64,000 nt of DNA from JAJPKK01 sp963787675 (lineage in GTDB: Bacteria > Pseudomonadota > Alphaproteobacteria > Rhizobiales > Xanthobacteraceae). The stretch covers positions 124,001 through 188,000 of the forward strand of contig CAWBDV010000014.1 in the NCBI GenBank assembly GCA_963787675.1. The letters run 5' to 3'. Numbering within the stretch: the stretch's first letter is position 1; the number at the start of each line of letters is the position of its first letter. Below, in pieces: positions 15,651 through 24,405 of this stretch. A program made the translations under genes and the position numbers. The notes under the pieces were generated by a model. The model saw only the letters and a program-made list of their open reading frames with translations. It was not told the DNA's origin and ran no database searches.

Positions 15651-16613
15651 ATGGCCGTCTACACCGACGTCAGCGACGAGGAACTTCAGGAGTTTCTCGC
15701 CGGCTACGATCTCGGCACCCTGCTCGCCTACAAGGGCATTGCCGAGGGCGTCGAAAACTCGAACTTCCTCCTGCATACATCGAGCGGCTACTTCATTCTC
15801 ACGCTCTACGAGAAGCGCGTCGCCGAAACCGACCTGCCGTTCTTCCTCAACCTAATGGAGCATCTCGCGGCGCGCGGGCTCACCTGTCCGCAGCCGGTGC
15901 GCAACCGCGCGGGCGACGCGCTCGGACACCTCGCCAGGCGTCCCGCCGCCATCGTGACGTTTCTCGACGGCATGTGGATCAGGCGGCCGAGCGCGGCGCA
16001 CTGCGGCGCTGTCGGCGCGGCGCTTGCGCGGCTCCATCTCGCCGGCGCCGACTTCAAGATGAAGCGCGTCAACGGCCTCTCGGTCGAGGGCTGGCGCGCC
16101 TTGTTCGAGGCGGCGCGGGCGCGTGCCGACACCGTGCAGCCGGGACTGTGCGCGGCGATCGGGGACGAGCTCGTTCATCTCGAACGCGATTGGCCGCGCG
16201 ACCTCCCGCAAGGCGTGATCCACGCCGATCTCTTTCCCGACAACGTGTTCTTCATCGGCAACAAGCTGTCCGGCCTGATCGATTTTTATTTCGCCTGCAC
16301 CGATGCCTTCACCTACGACATCGCGATCTGCCTCAACGCCTGGTGTTTCGAGCCCGATCACTCCTACAACATCACCAAGGGCCGCGCGTTGCTTAACGGC
16401 TATCGCGGGACGCGCGCGCCCGGCGAAGCGGAAATTGCCGCGCTGCCATTGCTCTGCCGCGGCGCCGCGCTGCGGTTCCTGTTGACCCGTCTCGTCGATT
16501 GGCTGGAGGTGCCGGCGGGCGCGTTGGTGAAACCCAAAGATCCGCTCGAATATTATCGCAAGCTGCGGTTCCACCAGGCCAACAACAGCGCGCGGGACTA
16601 CGGCATTGGCTGA
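15651..16613 (+). CDS. thrB: Homoserine kinase ThrB (APH-fold type)
   Basis: 320 residues. Phosphorylates homoserine to O-phosphohomoserine in threonine biosynthesis. It is the aminoglycoside-phosphotransferase-fold form found in alphaproteobacteria and pseudomonads, not the GHMP form. 'GVENSNFLL' contributes to ATP binding, 'VIHADLFPDNVFF' carries the catalytic Asp and Asn, and 'GLIDFYFACTDAFTYDIAI' the metal-binding Asp. The length matches the family (about 320). It lies between ispH and rnhA; its stop overlaps the rnhA start by eight bases. Confidence 0.95.
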   Translation: MAVYTDVSDEELQEFLAGYDLGTLLAYKGIAEGVENSNFLLHTSSGYFILTLYEKRVAETDLPFFLNLMEHLAARGLTCPQPVRNRAGDALGHLARRPAAIVTFLDGMWIRRPSAAHCGAVGAALARLHLAGADFKMKRVNGLSVEGWRALFEAARARADTVQPGLCAAIGDELVHLERDWPRDLPQGVIHADLFPDNVFFIGNKLSGLIDFYFACTDAFTYDIAICLNAWCFEPDHSYNITKGRALLNGYRGTRAPGEAEIAALPLLCRGAALRFLLTRLVDWLEVPAGALVKPKDPLEYYRKLRFHQANNSARDYGIG

Positions 16614-17082
16614 CGAGACGGCAGCAAGCGGGCGCGTCGTCATTCACACCGACGGCGGCAGCCGCGGCAATCCCGGTCCCGGCGGCTGGGGCGCGATCCT
16701 GGAGTGGAACAGCCACCGCCGCGAACTTAAGGGCGGCGAGGCGCACACCACCAACAATCGCATGGAACTGCTCGCCGCCATCATGGCGCTGGAAACGCTC
16801 AAGCGCCCCTGCGTGGTGCAGCTTCACACCGACAGCCAGTATCTGCGCCAGGGCATCACCGAATGGATCAACCGGTGGAAGCGCAACGGCTGGCGGACCG
16901 CCGACCGCAAGCCGGTCAAGAATGCCGACCTGTGGCAGCGGCTCGATGCCGCCGCCGCGCGCCACAAGATCAGCTGGCACTGGGTGCGCGGCCATTCCGG
17001 CCACGACCTCAACGAGCGCGCCGATCAACTCGCCAACGAAGCCATGGACGAGATCATGGCCGGCGGCAGGGCGGACACGTGA
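16606..17082 (+). CDS. rnhA: Ribonuclease HI
   Basis: 158 residues. Cleaves RNA in RNA-DNA hybrids. All four catalytic acids are visible: Asp16 ('VVIHTDGGSRGNPG'), Glu54 ('NNRMELLA'), Asp76 ('LHTDSQYL') and Asp140 ('NERADQLA'). The RnhA handle region 'WINRWKRNGWRTADRKPVKN' is present. The start is TTG at 16606, inside the end of thrB, giving an overlap of eight bases and probable coupling. No in-frame ATG occurs before the first beta strand, so the TTG start is well supported. Confidence 0.95.
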   Translation: MADETAASGRVVIHTDGGSRGNPGPGGWGAILEWNSHRRELKGGEAHTTNNRMELLAAIMALETLKRPCVVQLHTDSQYLRQGITEWINRWKRNGWRTADRKPVKNADLWQRLDAAAARHKISWHWVRGHSGHDLNERADQLANEAMDEIMAGGRADT

Positions 17083-17190
17083 GCGGACTTGAGCGGCCGA
17101 AGCTCGGAAGATCGCAATCGCGGCCCGCACGTCGCTTGCGCTCATGCGGGCCGGTCGCTTGAATGCGCGGCGAAATGCGGAGCAACAGAC

Positions 17191-17676
17191 TCAGAGCTGC
17201 TTCAGCAGGGCGTCCGCGCCCGAGGTTTCTGCCTTGCCGGGCGCCTCTTCGATGTTGAGCTTCTTCACGACGCCGTTCTCGACCAGCATCGAATAGCGCT
17301 TCGAGCGCAGGCCGAGGCCGCCGGCCGAACCGTCCATGGTGAGGTCGATCGCTTTGGCGAAATCGCCGTTGCCGTCCGCCAGGAACTCGATCTTGCCTTC
17401 GGCGCCGGTGGCATCCTTCCATGCCGTCATCACGAACACGTCGTTGACGGCGGTCACCGCAATGGCGTCAATGCCTTTGCCCTTGATGGCAGCGGCGTTC
17501 TGCAGGAAGCCGGGCAGATGGTTCTTGTGGCAGGTCGGCGTGAACGCGCCGGGCACCGCAAACAACACCACCTTCTTGCCCTTGAAGACCTCGTCAGTGG
17601 TTTTCCAGCCCGGACCTTCGGCCGTCATCACGCGAAACTTGCCCTCAGGAATTTGGTCGCCCACCTTGATGGTCAT
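17191..17676 (-). CDS. Peroxiredoxin, Prx5 / 1-Cys type
   Basis: 161 residues. Thiol peroxidase of the Prx5 (hybrid) subfamily: the peroxidatic Cys49 is in 'VPGAFTPTCHKNHLPG', with the supporting Thr46 and a later Arg ('GLRSKRYSML'). Cys49 is the only cysteine, so no resolving Cys exists within the chain and reduction should come from glutathione/glutaredoxin or an external thiol. Cytosolic, no signal peptide. It is convergent with rnhA and read away from the YqgE region. Length is normal for the family. Confidence 0.93.
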   Translation of the reverse strand: MTIKVGDQIPEGKFRVMTAEGPGWKTTDEVFKGKKVVLFAVPGAFTPTCHKNHLPGFLQNAAAIKGKGIDAIAVTAVNDVFVMTAWKDATGAEGKIEFLADGNGDFAKAIDLTMDGSAGGLGLRSKRYSMLVENGVVKKLNIEEAPGKAETSGADALLKQL

Positions 17677-17834
17677 GATCAGTCCTCGTCTCAGTCAGGG
17701 TTAAGAAAACGAAGGCATCCGCCACGCGCCCGGCGCTACGGCGACGTTCGGGCGCGCAACTTACAGCATTTTGCGCAGATGTGAATTCCGCCGCGTGCGG
17801 GAGCAAGTGAAGGAGCGCGCGATAACCGCACTCC

Positions 17835-18686
17835 CTATTGGAGGTCTGCGGTCACCTCGATGGCATGCGATCCGGAGACGAGCGTATAGCGCAGGCGCGC
17901 ATTGGCGCCATCGACGCCAGGCGGCAGCCCGTCAAGCTCGAAGGAAAAACGGCGCGGACCCGGCCCGGCGACGGGCTCCGGCACCGGCAGCGCCCATTGG
18001 TCGGTCGGGCCTTCGACGAAAAGGTCGAGCGGCGCGCCCGCAGGCGCTTCGACATCGACGATCACCCGGGAATGCGGCGTCGCTGCCTCGCGCTTCACCG
18101 CGCGAACCGTGAGCGGGCCGGCCTCGCCGAGCCGGGCGGGCTTCGGCACCGAAGCCTCAGCCGCCGCGACCGTCGCTTCCTGGGCAGACGGCCCGTGGGA
18201 GAGCGCGAGGGTTGCGGCGCCCATGGCCGGCAGGCAAAGCTTCTCGCAAATGGCGAAGTCGACCTTGAGACGCAGCGTCACCGGGCGCGTCGGGTCTTTG
18301 GGCACGACACGCAACGGCAAGACGACGACGCCCTTGTAGCCGATCGACGAGCCGCCCTCGTCTGTGAACCGGTGCGGCGCTGGCCACAGCACCGTCACCC
18401 ACGACACGTTGTCGGATTTGGAGAAGTCGAGGGTCGGCGGCACGCCGCTATCACCGGGATACCGCCAATAAGTCTTCCATCCGGTGCCCAGGCGAATCTC
18501 GACGCCGGCACGCAACGTTTCGCTCGTGCCGGCGTTGCTCCCGGCGATGAGCCGCATCGACGCCCGCGCGTCGCCGTCCCAGCCGGAGGCGTCCGCGGCG
18601 CGCACTTCGTGGACGGGCCAGAAGATGAGCAGAGCGCCGGCCGCCGCTGCGGCAAAACCCGACTGTCGCATGGTCGATATAATCAT
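17835..18686 (-). CDS. Periplasmic DsbD N-domain-like protein
   Basis: 283 residues. An N-terminal hydrophobic signal (residues about 8-31, ending 'VRAADAS') is followed by a domain like the alpha domain of DsbD: 'GWKTYWRYPGDSGVPPTLDFS', 'YKGVVVLPLRV' and the thiol motif 'FAICEKLCLPA' (a CxxxC pair). It lacks the DsbD membrane and thioredoxin domains. It may pass electrons in periplasmic disulfide or cytochrome c maturation; related alphaproteobacterial proteins are annotated 'protein-disulfide reductase DsbD domain-containing'. It is divergent from yqgE. The partner protein is not in this window. Confidence 0.8.
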   Translation of the reverse strand: MIISTMRQSGFAAAAAGALLIFWPVHEVRAADASGWDGDARASMRLIAGSNAGTSETLRAGVEIRLGTGWKTYWRYPGDSGVPPTLDFSKSDNVSWVTVLWPAPHRFTDEGGSSIGYKGVVVLPLRVVPKDPTRPVTLRLKVDFAICEKLCLPAMGAATLALSHGPSAQEATVAAAEASVPKPARLGEAGPLTVRAVKREAATPHSRVIVDVEAPAGAPLDLFVEGPTDQWALPVPEPVAGPGPRRFSFELDGLPPGVDGANARLRYTLVSGSHAIEVTADLQ

Positions 18687-18790
18687 GACGGATTGTTTAG
18701 TGAGCGCGGTCGCCGGGGGCCATTGAATTCCTCGTGAGAGGCCGGCGATGCCGCATTGCCGTTGCCGCGGGAAGAGATTACGTTTTTGGC

Positions 18791-19459
18791 ATGAAAGAGG
18801 AAAAGTCGAAATCCACTCCTATCGAGGCGCCGCAGCGGCGGACGAAGAGCGGGGCGTCCCGCGGTTCGCGCAAAGGCAACCGGGGCTATCTCGACGGGCA
18901 GATGCTGATTGCGATGCCAAGCATGCGCGACGAACGCTTCGCGCGCACGGTCATCTATATTTGCGCGCACTCCTCGGAAGGCGCGATGGGCATCGTGGTT
19001 AACCAGCGGGCGGCGAACCTCCGGTTCCCCGACCTGCTGGTGCAACTCGAAGTAATTGCGGACAGCGACCGCATCCAGTTGCCGCCGAGCGCCGACGCCG
19101 TCCAAGTCCTCAAGGGCGGCCCAGTCGAACCGGGACGTGGCTTCGTCCTTCATTCGAGCGATTTCTTCATCGAGAATTCGACGCTGCCGATCGACGAGGG
19201 CGTCTGCCTGACGGCGACCCTCGATGTGCTCAAGGCGATCGCCCACGGGGACGGTCCCGGCAATGCGCTTCTTGCTTTGGGATACGCTGGCTGGGCGCCG
19301 GGCCAGCTTGAGACTGAGATCCAGGACAACGGCTGGCTGCATTGCAGCGCCGACCCCGATCTGATTTTCGGCGGCGATGTCGACGGCAAATACGAGCGGG
19401 CGCTGAAGAAACTCGGCATCCACGTCGGCATGCTGTCGAGCGAGGCGGGCCACGCGTAG
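18791..19459 (+). CDS. YqgE/AlgH family protein
   Basis: 222 residues from ATG 18791, preferred over a start at 18734 that adds an Arg-rich stretch without family match. The conserved UPF0301 core is clear: 'GYLDGQMLIAMPSMRDERFARTVIYICAHSSEGAMGIVVNQ', then 'VLKGGPVEPGRGFVLHS' and 'ALGYAGWAPGQLETEI'. The family (E. coli YqgE, Pseudomonas AlgH) is widespread; its molecular function is unsettled. A basic, flexible N-terminal extension of about 35 residues precedes the core, usual in Rhizobiales. It is convergent with the EAL protein gene at 19559. Confidence 0.9.
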   Translation: MKEEKSKSTPIEAPQRRTKSGASRGSRKGNRGYLDGQMLIAMPSMRDERFARTVIYICAHSSEGAMGIVVNQRAANLRFPDLLVQLEVIADSDRIQLPPSADAVQVLKGGPVEPGRGFVLHSSDFFIENSTLPIDEGVCLTATLDVLKAIAHGDGPGNALLALGYAGWAPGQLETEIQDNGWLHCSADPDLIFGGDVDGKYERALKKLGIHVGMLSSEAGHA

Positions 19460-19558
19460 CCGCTGCCGCATGGGCGCGCGGGGTTGCGCTGTGCCAGCGC
19501 GGCCGGTTGGTTTCGCGAAATGTCCGTTCGTTGACATCCGGTTTCCTGTCGCTGCCGG

Positions 19559-22480
19559 CTACTTCTTTTTTTTCTTTGGCGGTGCCGGCGCTGGGTGAGC
19601 ACTCGTCAGCAGTTCGTGAGCCTGTTCGGATGACATCGGCTGGCCGAACAAGAACCCTTGAGCGAATTCACACCCGAGTTGATAGAGCTCCACGGCATCG
19701 GAATCGGTCTCGGCCCCTTCGGCCACGACATCCATGCCGAGATCATGGGCAAGCCCGACGATGGACCGCAGAATCACTGGCCGGGTCCCCTTTGCATTGG
19801 TGCGAACGAACGACTGATCGATCTTGATGGTGTCGAAGGGAAAGCGCTGCAGATAGACGAGCGATGAATGGCCGGTGCCGAAATCGTCGAGCGCAAGGCC
19901 GGCGCCGAGGTCGTGCAAGCGCTTGAGGATCTGGGCGCCCTGCTCGGGATTTTCCATCACTACCGACTCGGTGAGTTCAAGCTTAAGCGTGCCGCGGGCA
20001 AGGCCTGAGCGCGCGAGCACGCCGCGCACGTCGTCGATCAAGTCGTTCTTGAGCAGTTGACGCGAGGACACGTTGACGCTCGCAAACAGCGGCACGCGGG
20101 TGCGCACCGAGCGCTGCCAGATGGCAAGCTGGCGCGCAGTGCGCTCCATCGCGAACAGTCCGAGATCGCTGATCAGTCCGATCTCTTCGGCAATCGTGAT
20201 GAATTCCGACGGCGACAGGCGGCCCATTTTCGGATGGTCCCAGCGCGCCAGCGCCTCGAAGCCTGCGATCGACCGGTCTTCCAGCCGCACGATCGGCTGG
20301 TAGAGCAGCGTGATCTCCTCGCGATCGAGCGCGCGGCGCAGTTCCGATTCGAGCGTCAGCCGGTCGGTCTTGCGCGCGCGCATTGCCGGCTTGAAGACCT
20401 CGAACCGGTCGCCGCGCGAGCGCTTGGCGACGTACATCGCAAGCTCGGCGTCCTTGATCAGCTCCTCGGCCTTGTTGGACTGCGCTTCCGGCAACGCGAT
20501 GCCGACCGAGATGGTGAGAAAGATTTCCCGTCCATTCAACGTGATCGGCGCCCGGATCGCTTTGCAGACAGTCTCCGCGAACGCGACGATGCGATTGGTG
20601 TCGCGCTCGGACATCAGGATGAGGCCGAACTGGTCGCCCGAGAGCCGCGCCAGCGTGTCCTGTGATTTGAGCAGGCGGCCGAGACGGCGCGCGAGCGTGA
20701 GCAGGATCGAATCCCCGACCGCGATGCCGACGGAGTCGTTGACCTGCTTGAAGCGGTCGAGGTCCATCACCATCACGGTCGGCCGGATGTCCGGATTGGT
20801 CTTGGCGAACGCGAGGACACCCCCGAGCCGATCGATGAACAATTGCCGGTTAGGTAGCCCCGTGAGGTTGTCGTGAACGGCGTCTTCGAGCATTCGCTCT
20901 TCGGCGATCTTCGCGTCGGTGACGTCGGTCAAGGTACCAACGAGACGAATGACTTCGCCATCGGAGCCCACCACCGGCCGCGCCTTCATGGTGAACCACA
21001 GCGAATGGCCGTCGCTGGTGCGCATCCGGAAATCCTGCACCAGACGGCCCCGGCGTTGCTCGATGGCGGTGTCGAGCGCCGCGCGGAAGCGATCGCGGTC
21101 GAGCGGATGGAGCACGTCGACCCAGCGCGCCGCGGGGCCTTCCAAGGCGCCGCGCTTGAGGCCGAGCGCGTTCTCGGTCTCGGGGCTGGTGTAGACCTTG
21201 TCCGCCGATACGTCCCAATCCCAGATGAAGTCGCCGGCGCCGGTCAGCGCGAGCGCCCGGCGCTCGACGTCGCTGACTATGCCGTGGGTAATGCCGCCCG
21301 CAAAGGCATGCTGCATCACCGTGAATCCGATCAGCATCACGATCAGCACGAGGCCGCCGAGAAGCGCCGGCGCCACGATGTCATTCGTCACCCAGCCGAC
21401 GATGGCAAAGCCCGCCGCGAATACCCAGGCCACCAGCAGGAACCAGGTCGGGATCAAGAGGACCGCGCGATCGAACCCTTGCGAGGCGAGGTAGATGACG
21501 AGGGCGAAGCCGGCGCCCGCGACGAACAGCAGCGACAGCCGCGCGATGCCGGACGCAATCGACGGATCAACCACCGCGACCGCGACGAGGGCGCCGAGGA
21601 ACGCAAGCCAGCCGATCGCAATGTGCGAATAGCGCACATGCCAACGGTTGAGGTTGAGGTAGGCGAACAGGAACACGAGCAGCGTCGCCGCCAGGATCGC
21701 CTCGCCGGATGCACGCCAGATCCGCTCGGCGCCCGCCGACATGTCGAACACCTTGCCCCAGAAGCCGAAATCGACCCCGATGTAGACCAGCACGGCCCAG
21801 CCCAGCGCGGCTGCGGCCGGAAACATGAAGCTTCCCTTGACGACGAAGAGGATGGTGAGGAACAGCGCCAGCAGACCGGCAATGCCGATGACGATGCCAT
21901 GATAGAGGGTGAAGCTGTTGACCTTGTCCTTGTAGGAGTCGGGCTCCCACAAATAGATCTGCGGCAGCTTGCTGGTGCGCAGTTCCGCGACGTAGGTGAT
22001 GACCGTGCCGGGGTCGAGGGTGATGCGGAAGATGTCGGCAGTTGCGCTGTCCTGGCGATCCGGGCGGTCGCCGGCGCTCGGGGTGACGTTGACGATCCGC
22101 GACTGTCCGAGGTCGGGCCATAGGATTTTGGACCCGACCATCTGGTAGTGTGGCACGACGATCAGCCGGTCGAGCTGCTCATCGCTGGAATTGGCAAGCG
22201 CGAACACCGCCCAGTTGGTGCCGGCCTCGCGGGCACGCACTTCAATGCGGCGGACGATGCCGTCAGTGCCGGGCGCGGTCGAGACCTGGATGCGGTCGCC
22301 TTCGGTCGTCGTCCGTTCGACCGCGTCGGTAAGATCGATCGCGGCAACGTCGACGCGTACGTTCACGGCCTCGACGGCACGAACCGGAGACGCGAACGAT
22401 AATATAAATAACCCGGCCGCCCCCACGGCAGCCTGCAATACCCTCAAGCGGCGCCCCTCCGTAATTGCCCCCAACCGCAA
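19559..22480 (-). CDS. Membrane-bound PAS-GGDEF-EAL protein, probable c-di-GMP phosphodiesterase
   Basis: 973 residues. A signal sequence (about 15-35) and a periplasmic domain of about 140 residues are followed by seven or so transmembrane helices (about 190-400), a PAS domain (about 410-530), a GGDEF domain (about 540-700) and an EAL domain (about 715-960). The GGDEF site reads 'LSGDQF' instead of GG(D/E)EF, so cyclase activity is doubtful. The EAL residues are intact: 'FEALARW', 'NVSSRQL', 'LELTESVV', 'LDDFGTGHSS', 'IKIDQSFV', 'AEGAE', 'QGFLFGQP'. It should degrade c-di-GMP in response to a periplasmic or membrane cue. The C-terminus is a run of lysines. Confidence 0.9.
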   Translation of the reverse strand: MRLGAITEGRRLRVLQAAVGAAGLFILSFASPVRAVEAVNVRVDVAAIDLTDAVERTTTEGDRIQVSTAPGTDGIVRRIEVRAREAGTNWAVFALANSSDEQLDRLIVVPHYQMVGSKILWPDLGQSRIVNVTPSAGDRPDRQDSATADIFRITLDPGTVITYVAELRTSKLPQIYLWEPDSYKDKVNSFTLYHGIVIGIAGLLALFLTILFVVKGSFMFPAAAALGWAVLVYIGVDFGFWGKVFDMSAGAERIWRASGEAILAATLLVFLFAYLNLNRWHVRYSHIAIGWLAFLGALVAVAVVDPSIASGIARLSLLFVAGAGFALVIYLASQGFDRAVLLIPTWFLLVAWVFAAGFAIVGWVTNDIVAPALLGGLVLIVMLIGFTVMQHAFAGGITHGIVSDVERRALALTGAGDFIWDWDVSADKVYTSPETENALGLKRGALEGPAARWVDVLHPLDRDRFRAALDTAIEQRRGRLVQDFRMRTSDGHSLWFTMKARPVVGSDGEVIRLVGTLTDVTDAKIAEERMLEDAVHDNLTGLPNRQLFIDRLGGVLAFAKTNPDIRPTVMVMDLDRFKQVNDSVGIAVGDSILLTLARRLGRLLKSQDTLARLSGDQFGLILMSERDTNRIVAFAETVCKAIRAPITLNGREIFLTISVGIALPEAQSNKAEELIKDAELAMYVAKRSRGDRFEVFKPAMRARKTDRLTLESELRRALDREEITLLYQPIVRLEDRSIAGFEALARWDHPKMGRLSPSEFITIAEEIGLISDLGLFAMERTARQLAIWQRSVRTRVPLFASVNVSSRQLLKNDLIDDVRGVLARSGLARGTLKLELTESVVMENPEQGAQILKRLHDLGAGLALDDFGTGHSSLVYLQRFPFDTIKIDQSFVRTNAKGTRPVILRSIVGLAHDLGMDVVAEGAETDSDAVELYQLGCEFAQGFLFGQPMSSEQAHELLTSAHPAPAPPKKKKK

Positions 22481-22666
22481 CGCCCCGATCGCGCCGGGAA
22501 TACCGGCGTGGCGGGATAACGATACAAATTTGCGTCATTTCCACGACAATTCGTCGGCATGCGCCCCGGCCGCCGCCGCAATGCGGAATGCTCCTCCCAG
22601 CCCTCAAAAAGCGAAAACAGAGAAAAATCAGTCTGTTAACGCGCGTGACGCCGATACCGGGCGCCT

Positions 22667-23665
22667 CTAGACGACGAGCGCAATCTTGCCGATATGCTGG
22701 CCCGTTTCCATGCGGGCATGGGCCTTGCCAGCTTCCGCCAGCGGGAAGGTGCTGTCCATCACCGGGCGGACCTTGCCGGCCGCGAACAACGGCCAGACAT
22801 TGCGTTCGAGCGCAGTCGCGATCGCGGCCTTGTCCGCAACCGCACGCGCGCGCAGCGCCGAGCCGGTGTGATGAAGCCGCTTGAACAGCAGGCGGCGGAA
22901 ATCGACGGTTGCGCGGGGCGAAGCTTGAAAGGCGATCTGCACGATACGGCCTTCGACAGCCGCCGCGTCGTAGTTGCGCTCGATGTAGTCGCCTCCCACC
23001 ATGTCGAGGATGAGCTGCGCGCCGGCGCCGCCGGTCGCGGCCTTAGTCGCGGCGACAAAATCCTCGGTCTTGTAGTTGACGGCGACATCAGCGCCGATGC
23101 GCCGGCACGCGTCGCACTTTTCGGCGCTTCCGGCGGTGGTGATGACGCGCGCCCCGAACGCCTTGGCGAGCATGATCGCGGTGGTGCCGATGCCGGAACT
23201 GCCGCCATGGACGAGCAGCGTCTCCCCGGCCTTGAGCCCGCCGCGCTCGAAGACGTTGTGCCACACCGTGAAGAACGTTTCCGGAATCGAGGCAGCCTCG
23301 GCCGCGCTGAACCCTGTTGGCCAGGGTAGCGCGTGGGTTTCGTGGGCGACGCAATATTGCGCGTAGCCGCCGCCGGTGACGAGCGCGGTAATTGCATTAC
23401 CCACTTTCCACCGCTTGGCCCCGCTCCCCGTCGCCGCCACCGTCCCGGCGATCTCGAGCCCCGGGATGTCCGAGGCCCCGGGCGGCGGCGGATAAAGGCC
23501 CTGGCGCTGCATGACGTCGGGCCGGTTGACGCCGGCGGCCGCGACCTTGACGAGGATCTCGCCTTCGCCGGGCTGCGGCACCGGCCGGTCCATAGGGACC
23601 AGCATCTCCGGTCCGCCGGAAGCGTTGATGCCGATGGCGGTCATGGTGGCAGGGATCGAACTCAT
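22667..23665 (-). CDS. NAD(P)H:quinone oxidoreductase, MDR family
   Basis: 332 residues from ATG 23665, which has AAGGA five bases upstream; a TTG four codons earlier is less likely. Zinc-free medium-chain reductase of the quinone oxidoreductase (PIG3) type: 'GEGEILVKVAAAGVNRPDVMQRQGLYPPP' region, the NADPH site 'LVHGGSSGIGTTAIMLAKAFGARV' region and 'MVGGDYIERN'. It reduces quinones or enones with NADPH in the cytosol. A divergent gene for a DUF1192 protein follows on the other strand. Confidence 0.9.
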   Translation of the reverse strand: MSSIPATMTAIGINASGGPEMLVPMDRPVPQPGEGEILVKVAAAGVNRPDVMQRQGLYPPPPGASDIPGLEIAGTVAATGSGAKRWKVGNAITALVTGGGYAQYCVAHETHALPWPTGFSAAEAASIPETFFTVWHNVFERGGLKAGETLLVHGGSSGIGTTAIMLAKAFGARVITTAGSAEKCDACRRIGADVAVNYKTEDFVAATKAATGGAGAQLILDMVGGDYIERNYDAAAVEGRIVQIAFQASPRATVDFRRLLFKRLHHTGSALRARAVADKAAIATALERNVWPLFAAGKVRPVMDSTFPLAEAGKAHARMETGQHIGKIALVV

Positions 23666-23804
23666 GTGATCCTTCAAGGTGATGGGAATTGCGGAGGTGG
23701 TTTAGTCGCCCGCGGTCCGGGTGGCAACGGCGTGTGACAAGGGAAAGCCGTCCGGCTATTTTCCGCGATGGCAAAGACGCAAGCGGACAACGACGGAGCG
23801 GGTG

Positions 23805-23999
23805 ATGCCAGCCATCGATGACGACGACCGTCCCAAGAAAAAGCTCGTCCACGAAATCGGGCAGGATCTCGCTTTGTTGTCGATCGAGGAACTCGGCGAT
23901 CGCATTTCGCTCCTCAAGGAGGAGATCGCCCGTCTCGAAGCCGATATTACGCGCAAGCGCGCCACCAAGTCCGCCGCCGACACTTTCTTCAAGCGGTAG
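23805..23999 (+). CDS. DUF1192 family protein
   Basis: 64 residues from ATG 23805. A short acidic/basic N-terminus ('MPAIDDDDRPKKKLVHEIGQ') leads into a predicted coiled coil ('LSIEELGDRISLLKEEIARLEADITRKRATK') and the conserved end 'ADTFFK'. This is the DUF1192 pattern, a small cytosolic alphaproteobacterial family of unknown function. Its place between a quinone reductase and rcdA is a common Rhizobiales gene order. A longer reading from 23721 has no family support. Confidence 0.85.
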   Translation: MPAIDDDDRPKKKLVHEIGQDLALLSIEELGDRISLLKEEIARLEADITRKRATKSAADTFFKR

Positions 24000-24089
24000 G
24001 GTCAGCCTTCAAGAGGTCGGCGTGCAGCCGCGCAATCCGAGCAGCATCCGGGTACGGCAACGTTAAAATTTTCAAAAACTGTAGCGGTA

Positions 24090-24104
24090 TTTACGAGCTG
24101 TTAA
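24090..24104 (+). promoter_or_regulatory. Possible CtrA-type box upstream of the small RNA / rcdA
   Basis: TTTA-N7-TTAA, one mismatch from the alphaproteobacterial CtrA consensus TTAA-N7-TTAA. It sits about 25-35 bases before the likely start of the candidate small RNA and about 300 bases before rcdA. Short degenerate motif, so weak evidence. Confidence 0.22.
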
Positions 24105-24124
24105 GCTTTCTCGTTCATTACATT

Positions 24125-24224
24125 GATTGTCCATTCTGTGGACACCGAGTGGCTCCTGTCCACTCTGTTTGACGCCTCCCTGTTATCACTTGAGCCGCCG
24201 GCAACGGCGGCTCTTTTTCTTTTT
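24125..24224 (+). ncRNA. Candidate small RNA ending in a strong intrinsic terminator
   Basis: A perfect Rho-independent terminator (24192-24224) closes a stretch with no supported reading frame, starting 190 bases after the DUF1192 stop. Upstream, GTCCA-TTCTG-TGGAC (24129-24143) can form one hairpin and GTGGAC (24138-24143) can instead pair with GTCCAC (24158-24163), so two exclusive folds exist. The near-direct repeats TGTCCATTCTGT and TGTCCACTCTGT flank the centre. A CCTCCC stretch (24175-24180) lies unpaired before the terminator and could bind Shine-Dalgarno sequences. The exact 5' end is a guess. A trailer or attenuator for rcdA is the alternative. Confidence 0.5.
24192..24224 (+). terminator. 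Rho-independent terminator
   Basis: Stem GAGCCGCCG (24192-24200) pairs perfectly with CGGCGGCTC (24205-24213) over a GCAA tetraloop and is followed by TTTTTCTTTTT. Confidence 0.88.
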
Positions 24225-24405
24225 GCGCCCTCGGCATCAACATTTCGTTTCAAATCGACGCCTTTTTAGACCTGTCCTTTGTGCCAAAACGGCTCAGCGC
24301 CTTGGTTCACGTGATTGCTTGGAAACTATCGCTGACGGATTTGGCGGCGCCGGCTGGACAGAACCGCCGGTCGGAGTCATGCTTTACGCGTTGTGAGGCG
24401 TACCC

